From the NCBI RefSeq assembly GCF_036324505.1, contig NC_086355.1:22124518-22188517 (forward strand): a stretch of 64,000 nt of DNA, given 5' to 3'. Made by a program: the position numbers and the translations under genes. A model generated the notes under the pieces. That model was not told the origin of the DNA and ran no database searches. It saw only the letters and a list, made by a program, of their open reading frames with translations. Numbering within the stretch: position 1 is the first letter of the stretch; each line of letters begins with the position of its first letter. This stretch comes from Eleginops maclovinus. Its lineage: Eukaryota; Chordata; Actinopteri; Perciformes; Eleginopidae. Positions 57,592-64,000 of the stretch are shown here, piece after piece.

Positions 57592-57930
57592 CGGCAGTGG
57601 TTCAGCCTGTAAGGACTTGGACTTTGGAGTGGTTAACGTCCCGATCGGACCAAAAAAAGTGGTGGACTGGTAGTTGGAAGGGTGCCAGTTCACATCCTGG
57701 GCCCTACCGCGGTGCCCTCGAGCAAGGCACTTAACCCCCAACTGCTCCCTGGCGCCGGCAAGACTGGCAGCCTTTGCTCTGGCACCTCTCCATGTGCAAA
57801 AAGATAGTGTGTATAAATTGTGTGTGTACTTAAACATGCGTGTGAACCTACCTGTGTGGTTAATGTATATGTGCATATAAAAACAGAGTGAAAACTGAAT
57901 TTCTGGATTAACAAAGGTTCATCTTCTTCT
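57592..57930 (+). mobile_element. tRNA-like SINE, near full-length
   Basis: The head GCGGCAGTGGTTCAGCCTGT (box-A-like) and a decayed box B are followed by GGGTGCCAGTTCACATCCTG, TCGAGCAAGGCACTTAACCC, CAACTGCTCCCTGGCGCC and the 3' end AAAGGTTCATCTTCTTCTTT. The same 3' end occurs at 27,495-27,505, showing a shared tail. Transcribed by RNA polymerase III when active; mobilised by a LINE partner not identified here. The frames of 64-104 codons crossing it are not genes. Confidence 0.7.
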
Positions 57931-58524
57931 TTTGTCAAAAAGTAAAGTGTTAATTAGTGAAATGTACCTCTTTCAGCCATCCCTGATGTGTGTTGCAACA
58001 TCTGACTTATGTCTTAACCATGTCGTTCTTTAAATGGAATGGGTAATAGGCAGACATGTGTAGGTTTAACAGTAAAGAACTTGGTTAATCTACACCAAAT
58101 TGTCTTAGAGAGACTGAGAGAAAAGCACAAAGGGTTGCAACCTTCCCAAATCGTTGTTGGATGTGTTCCTGTTTTTCTGTTTTCCCTTTCTTCCAGTACT
58201 GGATTGTAAATGGGGGTATTACATTGACAAATCTTGTGAATAACTGACTTGTTTAAATGTTGACCCAAAAGCTGCCCCTAAACAGATCTCACTGACTAGA
58301 TAGGATATTTTGTACGAGAATGGGTCAAAGGAAGCTGTGGATTTATTTTTGACTGAACAAGGCTACCTCGCAGGTTTAACTTTCACATTACGTTCATGTT
58401 CCTGGAGTCATTGCAGTTTCACAAATGTACTGCTTGAACTTTCAACTGGTTAACAGAAAGGAGGTGGGGTTGTTCCTCAGATCACAACATCTTTATTAAA
58501 ATTTCAAATGTCTAATGTCATATA
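57931..58524. other. No gene seen
   Basis: Noncoding; ends at the TA target dinucleotide (58523-58524) of the Tc1 element. Confidence 0.45.
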
Positions 58525-58722
58525 CAGTGGGGCAAAAAATAATTTAGTCAGCCACCAATTGTGCAAGTTCTCCCATTTAAAAAGATGAGAGATGCCTGTA
58601 ATTTTCATCATAGATACACTTCAACTATGAGAGACAGAATGAGAAAAAAAATCCAGAAATCACATTGTAGGATTTTTAATGAATTCATTGGTAAATTCCT
58701 CGGTAAAATAAGTATTTGGTCA
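58525..58722 (+). repeat. Tc1 left terminal inverted repeat
   Basis: Matches 59926-60124 inverted, with scattered mismatches; includes GCCACCAATTGTGCAAGTTC and TAATTTTCATCATAG. Confidence 0.9.
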
Positions 58723-58888
58723 CCTACAAACAAGCAAGATTTCTGGCTCTCACAGACCTGTAACTTCTTCTTTAAGAGACTCCTCTGTCCTCCACTCGTT
58801 ACCTGTATTAATGGCACCTTTTTTAACTCGTTATCAGTATAAAAGACACCTGTCCACAACCTCAAACAGTCATACTCCAAACTCCACT

Positions 58889-59809
58889 ATGGCCAAGACC
58901 AAAGAGCTGTCAAAGGAGACCAGAGACAAAATTGTAGACCTGCACCAGGCTGGGAAAACTGAATCTGCAATAGGTAAGCAGCTTGGTGTGAAGAAATCAA
59001 CTGTGGGAGCAATTATTAGAAAATGGAAGACATACAAGACCACTGCTAATCTCCCTCGATCTGGGGCTCCACGCAAGATCTCACCCCGGGTCAAAATGAT
59101 CACAAGAACGGTGAGCAAAAATCCCAGAACCACACGGGGGGACCTAGTGAATGACCTGCAGAGAGCTGGGACCAAAGTAACAGAGGCTACCATCAGTAAC
59201 ACACTACGCCGCCAGGGACTTAAATCCTGCAGTTCCAGACGCGCCCCCCTGCTTAAGCCAGTACATGTCCAGGCCCGTCTGAAGTTTGCTAGAGGGCATT
59301 TGGATGATCCAGAAGAGGATTGGGAGAATGTCATATGGTCAGATGAAACCAAAATAGAACTTTTTGGTAAAAACTCAACTCGTCGTGTTTGGAGGAGAAA
59401 GAATGCAGAGTTGCATCCAAAGAACACCATACCTACTGTGAAGCATGGGGGTGGAAACATCATGCTTTGGGGCTGTTTTTCTGCAAAGGGACCAGGACGA
59501 CTGATCTGTGTAAAGGAAAGAATGAATGGGGCCATGTATCGTGAGATTTTGAGTGAAAACCTCCTTCCATCAGCAAGGGCACTGAAGATGAAGCGTGGCT
59601 GGGTCTTTCAGCATGACAATGATCCCAAACACACCGCCAGGGCAACGAAGGAGTGGCTTCGTAAGAAGCATTTCAAGGTCCTGGAGTGGCCTAGCCAGTC
59701 TCCAGATCTCAACCCCATAGAAAATCTTGGGAGGGAGTTGAAAGTCCGTGTTGCCCAGCGACAGCCCCAAAACATCACTGCTTTAGAGGAGATCTGCATG
59801 GAGGAATAG
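58889..59809 (+). pseudogene. Tc1 transposase, C-terminally truncated by a frameshift
   Basis: DDE transposase that would cut and paste its own element at TA sites in the nucleus. I start at 58889 ([15 protein letters not shown]), the family's usual N terminus, not at the upstream in-frame ATG at 58811, which lies in the 5' leader. Residues 1 to about 110 form the paired-like double helix-turn-helix ([17 protein letters not shown]) with a basic SGAPRKIS linker. The catalytic core has Asp152 ([11 protein letters not shown]), Asp243 ([10 protein letters not shown]) and Glu278 ([11 protein letters not shown]), giving the exact DD34E spacing. ENLG replaces the usual ENLW. At 59800-59810 one extra base turns the expected GAATGGGCC into GAATAGGGCC and creates a stop, leaving 306 residues against about 340 usual; the missing tail is still readable in another frame to about 59912. 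Confidence 0.9.
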
Positions 59810-59925
59810 GGCCAAAATACCAGCAACAGTGTGTGGAAACCTTGTGAAGACTTACAGAAAATGTTTGACCTCTGTCATTGCCAACAAAGGGTATATAACA
59901 AAGTATTGAGATGAACTTTTGTTAT

Positions 59926-60124
59926 TGACCAAATACTTATTTTCCACAATCATTTGAAAATAAATTCTTTAAAAATCCTACAATGTGATTTCCTGGATTT
60001 TTCTTCTCATTCTGTCTCTCATAGTTGAGGTATACCTATGATGAAAATTACAGGCCTCTCTCATCTTTTTAAATGGGAGAACTTGCACAATTGGTGGCTG
60101 ACTAAATACTTTTTTGCCCCACTG
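59926..60124 (-). repeat. Tc1 right terminal inverted repeat
   Basis: Inverse of 58525-58722. Ends TTTTTGCCCCACTG, followed by TA. Confidence 0.9.
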
Positions 60125-60126
60125 TA

Positions 60127-60558
60127 GGTGCAGCAATGTAAGGTTAGGCATTAAATACTAAATATATAAAGCTTTACTGTGGTAAACAAAGTTTGACCAC
60201 ATTGTTCGATATAAGACATTTCTAAAAGAGGAATAGAAAAGAGGCTGGGAATTATTTAGTTTCCATATTCATTCAAATTCTGTTCATCTTTAGATGTCTA
60301 CCAACTTTGTGAAATTCTGTTAACAAAATAATATTTGAGTCTTTATTATAAGTATGAAGCGCTGACAAAATTCCTCACCCACATTGTTGGACTATGAAGA
60401 CCTTTTTCTTAAAAGTTATTCCCAGGAAATTTATTTTATAACTTATAATTATAACTCCATGCTTGTTGTTTCGGATTTATTGAATAGGAAGTAACTTTAT
60501 TTTACTTGTTCTGCAAATGAAATCGAGCATTTAGATTGCAAAATCAGATTTTTAGATA
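60127..60558. other. Spacer between the two Tc1 elements
   Basis: AT-rich noncoding sequence; nothing recognised. Confidence 0.5.
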
Positions 60559-61024
60559 TACAGTGCCTTGCAAAAGTATTCAACCCCCTTGACTTTTTAT
60601 CTATTTTGTTACATTACAACCAGTAATTTAAACGTTTTTTTAATCTGAATTGCATGTGATGGATCTGCACAAAATAGTTTAAGTTGGTGAAGTGAACTGA
60701 GAAAAATATATATAAAAAAATGTTTTTTTTAAATAAAAAACTGAACATTGGGATGTGCATATGTATTCACCCCCTTTGCTATGAAGCCCCTAAAAAGTTC
60801 TGGTGCAACCAATTACCTTCAGAAGCCACATAATTAGCAAAATGAAGTCCGACTGTGTGCAATCTAAGTGTCACATGATCTGTCAGTATAAACACACCCT
60901 TTCTGAAAGGCCCCATAGGCTGCAACACCACTAAGCAAGAGGCATCACACCATGAAGACCAAGGAGCTCTCCAAACAAGTCAGGGACAAAGTTATTGAGA
61001 CATACAAGTCAGGGTTGGGTTACA

Positions 61025-61041
61025 AAAAATATCCACTTCTT
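61025..61041 (+). repeat. SINE target-site duplication, copy 1
   Basis: AAAAATATCCACTTCTT, 17 bp, identical to 61224-61240. Confidence 0.95.
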
Positions 61042-61223
61042 TTTTCTTTTTCTTTTTTTTTTAAGGGGCTTTTTGCCTTTAATCGGACAGGACAGTGGAG
61101 AGTGACAGGAAAGTGGGAGAGAGAGTCGGGGTGGGATCCGGAAAGGACCACGGGTCTGGAATCGAACCCGGGTCGCCGGCATACGGTGCAGGTGCCCCAG
61201 CCAGTCGCGCCACGGCCGGGGCC
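61042..61223 (-). mobile_element. tRNA-derived SINE, 182 bp, inserted in Tc1
   Basis: Read on the minus strand it starts GGCCCCGGCCGTGGCGCGAC, with an A box TGGCGCGACTGG (61201-61212) and a perfect RNA polymerase III B box GGTTCGATTCC (61158-61168). The body has CACTCTCCACTGTCCTGTCC and ends ATTAAAGGCAAAAAGCCCC before an A-rich tail (61042-61063). The flanking 17-bp direct repeats are identical, the signature of target-primed reverse transcription. It encodes no protein and depends on a LINE. It is not a tRNA gene: the 3' half does not fold as tRNA and the tail is poly-A. Confidence 0.92.
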
Positions 61224-61240
61224 AAAAATATCCACTTCTT
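61224..61240 (+). repeat. SINE target-site duplication, copy 2
   Basis: Exact repeat of 61025-61041. Removing the SINE and one copy restores continuity of the Tc1 sequence. Confidence 0.95.
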
Positions 61241-62333
61241 GATGATCCCCGGGAGCACCATCAAATCCATAATCTTCAACTGGAAAGAACATGGGACCAC
61301 AAGAAACTTGCCAAGACAGGGCTGCCCATCAAAACTCACAGACCGGGCAAGGAGGGCATTAATCAGAGGCAACAGAGAGACCAAAAGTCACCCTGAAGGA
61401 GCTGCAGAGCTCAACAGCAGAGACTGGAGTATCTGTGCATAGGATCACAATAAGCCGTACACTCCATAGAGCTGGGCTTTATGGAAGAGTGGCCAGAAAA
61501 CCATTACTTAGTGTTAAAAATAAGAAGGCACATTTTGAGTTTGCCAAAAGTCATGTGGCCGACTCCCTAAATGTATGGCGGAAGGTGCCCTGGTCAGATG
61601 AGACTAAAATTGAACTTTTCGGCCACCAAGAGAAACGCTATGTCTGGCAGAAACCCAACACATCCCATCGCCCAAAGAACACCATGTTTTTCAGCAGCAG
61701 GGACTGGGAAACTGGTCCGAGTCGAGGGAAAGATGGATGGTGCTAAATACAGGGATATTCTAGAGCAAAACCTGTTTCAGTCTGCCTGTGATTTGAAACT
61801 GGGACGGAGGTTCACCTTCCAGCAGGACAATGACCCGAAGCATACCGCTAAAGCAACACTCAAATGGTTTAACCAGAATAATGTGTTGTGTTTGAATGGC
61901 CTAGTCAAAGCCCAGACCTCAATCCTATTGAAAATCTCTGGTTTGACTTGAAGACTGCTTTTCACAAGCGGAAACCATCCAACATCAAGGAGCTGGAGAC
62001 GTTTTGCCATGAGGAATGGGCAAAAATCCCAGTGGCAAGATGTGGCAAGCTCATAGAGACTTATCAAAAGCCACTTGCAGCTGTAATTGCCGCAAAAGGT
62101 TCTACAAAGTACTGACATCAGGGGGGTGAATAGTTATGCACGCTGAGGTTTACTGTTATTTTGTCCTTTTTGTTGTTTGCTTCACAATAAATTTAAAACA
62201 CACATCTTCAAACTTGTAGGCATGTTCTGTAAATGCAATGATGCAAACCCTCAAGCAATTCATTTTACTTCCAGGTTGTGAGGCAACAAAACATGAAAAA
62301 CGCCAAGGGGGTGAACACTTTTGCAAGCCACTG

Positions 62334-62464
62334 TACTTACATTTGTCATAGCAAAGGAGTCAAACAAGCTCTCTTCTTCTGAAAGCAAAAACACATTTTT
62401 CTTTCATCTGTAACATTTGCATTCATACACATCTGCAAAAGGGAATTAAGCCGTGTTTTTCACA
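62334..62464 (-). other. 3' UTR start of the P450 gene
   Basis: 131 bp between the P450 stop codon and the end of the second Tc1. I find no AATAAA on the minus strand here, so the transcript probably continues into the Tc1 element or uses a variant signal. Confidence 0.45.
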
Positions 62465-62578
62465 TCATCTGTCCACAAAGTAAAGGCTGAGTGGTTGATC
62501 CGGTACCAGAACAGTGCGGTTGATGCATTTCAGATCTCCCATTGTCGGGTCCGGCTTGATTTCAAAGTGCCTGATTAC
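62465..62578 (-). CDS. cyp27a: P450 last coding exon
   Basis: 114 bp, phase 0, 37 residues ([20 protein letters not shown] and onwards) plus a TGA stop at 62465-62467. Acceptor TTTTTCCTCCAG. Confidence 0.9.
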   Translation of the reverse strand, partial: VIRHFEIKPDPTMGDLKCINRTVLVPDQPLSLYFVDR

Positions 62579-63201
62579 CTGGAGGAAAAATAAAAATATG
62601 AAGATCTGACTGAGTAAGGTCATTGGAAAAACACAAATAAAAATCTAACTATATTTCTGTCAATTGTGTTATTAGGAACCTGACCTCATTTCCCCAAAAT
62701 ATCCCATTTTTCATCCAAGTACCTCAAACATTCATGTCTTTTTTCCAAGTATTGGTTCACAGTTTTACATCCATAATGTGTATTCTGTGGATGTTGTAAA
62801 GGTTTTCCTGTTAGTCACTTACCCGAACCACAACCATATACATCTCTAGCTCAGCAATCCTCCGACCCACACAGCCCCTCACTCCGAAGCCAAAAGGGAT
62901 GGAAGCAAAGGGGTTGGGCCTCACACGTCCGTCACGTAGCCATCTGTCCGGTTTAAATGTAAACGGCTCTGGGAATGTCTCTTCGTCATGACTGATGGCG
63001 TAGTGGCAAAGCGTGAAAGCGGTCTGGAGAAACAACAGTCAAGAAATACAACAATGAAACTCTGAACAGGTAGAATTACAAATAGTTTAATAATGGTTAA
63101 AAATACAAAGCAGACCTACTTTCTTTGGAAATGTATATCCACCAATAGCAACACTCTTCTCTGCAATGATCCTTGCGTTCACAGGAACCACAGGGTACAT
63201 C
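62465..63201 (-). CDS. cyp27a: Mitochondrial cytochrome P450, CYP27 family (3' part)
   Basis: Three consecutive coding exons of a haem monooxygenase. Members hydroxylate the side chain of cholesterol, bile-acid intermediates or vitamin D at the inner mitochondrial membrane, taking electrons from adrenodoxin. Joined, they give about 131 residues to the stop: the beta-strand region after the K helix ([20 protein letters not shown]), the meander ([20 protein letters not shown] then DRWLR), the haem loop [18 protein letters not shown] with the FxxGxRxCxG consensus and proximal Cys, and the C-terminal beta sheet ([17 protein letters not shown]). All splice sites are GT-AG and frames join cleanly. 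The K-helix ExxR and everything upstream lie beyond the right edge. CYP27A (sterol 26/27-hydroxylase) seems the closest fit; CYP27B1 or CYP27C1 cannot be excluded. Confidence 0.9.
62823..63023 (-). CDS. cyp27a: P450 penultimate exon (haem-binding)
   Basis: 201 bp, 67 codons, from [10 protein letters not shown] to MYMVVVR. Acceptor TTTCTCCAG, donor GTAAGT; holds the haem-ligand Cys. The 244-bp intron 62579-62822 follows it. Confidence 0.92.
63120..63201 (-). CDS. cyp27a: P450 third-from-last exon
   Basis: 82 bp. One base of a split codon, then 27 codons ([12 protein letters not shown] to YTFPKK). Acceptor TTGTTGTGCAG, donor GTAGGT; the following intron is 96 bp. Confidence 0.88.
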
Positions 63202-64000
63202 CTGCACAACAACAATAAATCAGGTCATTAGGTTTATGCTGGTTCTTGTTGCTCCCTTATGAAGGAAAAGGAAGAATGTAAAAATATACAAGGCTGATGG
63301 CCTTTATGGAAATGAAGTAAATCTTGGAATCAATCAACATTGGTCTGACAAGGATAAGCCTCACGAAGCAATGGCTAATATTTCTGGGATTCTGGTGTGG
63401 CCTGCATATAGTAGCTACTTGAGCCTGGACACAAAAGTCCAGGAATCCACATTGAACTCCAAGTGGAAATGCCCAACTTTGTAGCATAAATACATCTGTT
63501 TACAGGCTTGGGAAAATGATTGGTCAATAATTAATATGGTCTTATATAACCAGCTGAATCACAGGACCTGCTTCATCCCCACAAACACTTCCCCCCTTTT
63601 AGCATTTTTAGATTAGCGAGGATGAGGCATGGGCGTACAGTTCTTCACAGTAACTAGGGTTGACATCCGGGAGACTACGTCCATATTTTATACAGTCTAT
63701 GCTTGAGACTTGAGAATGGATTGTAGATAAGACTCATCACTTTTAAAGTCGGCAGTTTATGCTGTATTTACAGTTAATTGTTTTATCTACAAAAAGTGTA
63801 CTCTTTGTTGGAGGATAGGAGATGGGTTCTAAGATTGCATTTTGTCTGACGCATTCCACATGGACGGTTTACCTGCATGCATAAGGCACACTTAAAAATA
63901 TTTGGTTAATACCACATATACTGAATTTGGCATCCAATACCAACATCCTGTCCTGTTGCCAGCAATTTTTGTTTTCAAATGCAGTTATGTGTTTCTAGAG
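63202..64000 (-). other. P450 intron, no further exon found
   Basis: I find no K-helix (ExxR) exon or other P450 exon on the minus strand in this 0.8 kb, so the intron upstream of the 63201 acceptor runs past the window edge. Confidence 0.6.

Larger units (their letters stand above)
58525..60124 (+). mobile_element. Tc1/mariner transposon, 1600 bp, nearly intact
   Basis: Bounded by TA on both sides (58523-58524 and 60125-60126), the canonical Tc1 target duplication. The inverted terminal repeats are about 198 bp (58525-58722 and 59926-60124), start CAGTGGGGCAAAAAA, and hold a second related motif at their inner ends (AAAATAAGTATTTGGTCA). This is the long IR/DR arrangement known from fish Tc1 elements such as Sleeping Beauty. 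The repeats differ at only a modest number of positions, so the copy is relatively young. It contains a single transposase gene. Confidence 0.95.
60952..62115 (+). pseudogene. Tc1 transposase pseudogene
   Basis: Starts MKTKELSKQVRDKVIETYKS. About 25 codons in, it is interrupted by the SINE (61042-61223). It resumes with PGSTIKSIIFNWKEHGTTRN in one frame, moves to another frame at about 61435 (ISRTLHRAGLYGRVARK, then [13 protein letters not shown]), loses the KHGGG-type segment around 61690, and continues in a third frame ([28 protein letters not shown]). The end lies in a fourth frame from 61888 ([17 protein letters not shown] to [12 protein letters not shown]). All three catalytic residues can be found but never in one frame, so no active enzyme can come from it. 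Confidence 0.9.
60561..62333 (+). mobile_element. Second Tc1 transposon, decayed, with nested SINE
   Basis: A different Tc1 family from the one at 58.5 kb. Ends are CAGTGCCTTGCAAAAGTATT on the left and, inverted, CAGTGGCTTGCAAAAGTGTT on the right, with TA at 60559-60560 and 62334-62335. Without the 182-bp SINE and its 17-bp duplication it would be about 1570 bp. The transposase is broken. Inverted ends remain recognisable over tens of bases (CCCCCTTGACTTTT / CGCCAAGGGGGTGAA) and are more diverged than those of the first element, so it is probably older. Confidence 0.92.

Noticed and set aside
57562..57876. 104-codon minus frame
   Set aside because: Lies within SINE-like repeats; no protein family features.
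58870..59535. 221-codon minus-strand frame
   Set aside because: Antisense shadow of the Tc1 transposase.
61158..61212. tRNA gene on the minus strand
   Set aside because: A and B boxes are present, but the downstream half is SINE body with a poly-A tail and target duplications, so it is a SINE.
63257..63487. Possible further P450 exon on the minus strand
   Set aside because: The 76-codon frame lacks the K-helix ExxR or any P450 motif, and its ends lack matching splice sites.

Overview
The window is nuclear genomic DNA of a ray-finned fish, probably a percomorph teleost. The evidence is the mix of repeats: very long (GT)n/(CA)n microsatellites, two Tc1-type transposons with fish-typical termini, 3' ends of fish LINEs resembling Rex1, L2 and Rex3, tRNA-derived SINEs and several hAT-like MITEs. 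The last 0.8 kb also carries an intron-split vertebrate cytochrome P450 gene. Nothing looks prokaryotic: there are no operons, CRISPR arrays, Shine-Dalgarno sites or rRNA/tRNA genes. Most long open frames are microsatellite artefacts (poly-Cys/Val, His/Thr, Ala/Leu/Ser), antisense shadows of transposases, or chance frames.

Layout. From 1 to 31 kb the DNA is gene-poor and AT-rich. It holds scattered degenerate repeats: a TTAA-bounded family at 654, 20741 and 29885; a family with CATGCTAGCAG ends at 2355, 7360 and 25172; an L2-like LINE end at 16.68 kb; and a hAT-like MITE with a perfect 8-bp target duplication at 19250. It also holds a 362-374 bp tandem duplication at 14.7-15.4 kb, an uninterrupted (GCT)26 tract at 15.6 kb, and large dinucleotide tracts at 17.3, 17.8 and 24.4 kb. 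From 31 to 36 kb there is an old direct duplication of a ~0.8-1 kb unique-looking segment, then a tRNA-like SINE abutting a 5'-truncated Rex1-like LINE that still encodes a recognisable reverse transcriptase, then a MITE. From 36 to 53 kb the DNA is again gene-poor, with a (TG)58 tract, a second hAT-like MITE and a deleted Rex3-like LINE end. At 55.7-56.7 kb lies the most unusual structure: a phased array of ACTAGT half-sites, first about 21 bp apart and then paired into the 14-bp palindrome ACTAGTTAACTAGT about every 30 bp, followed by a nested inverted repeat. From 57.4 to 62.3 kb there are two SINE-like copies and two Tc1 elements. The first Tc1 is nearly intact; the second is decayed and carries a SINE inserted inside its transposase with a perfect 17-bp target duplication. 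At 62.46-63.2 kb, on the minus strand, are the last three coding exons of a mitochondrial CYP27-type P450 whose 5' part lies beyond the window.

How it fits together. The only supported host gene is the P450, presumably a sterol or vitamin D side-chain hydroxylase fed electrons by adrenodoxin. Everything else that encodes protein belongs to mobile elements, and these interact only by nesting (SINE in Tc1, SINE against LINE). Boundaries of degenerate repeats are estimates made by eye.
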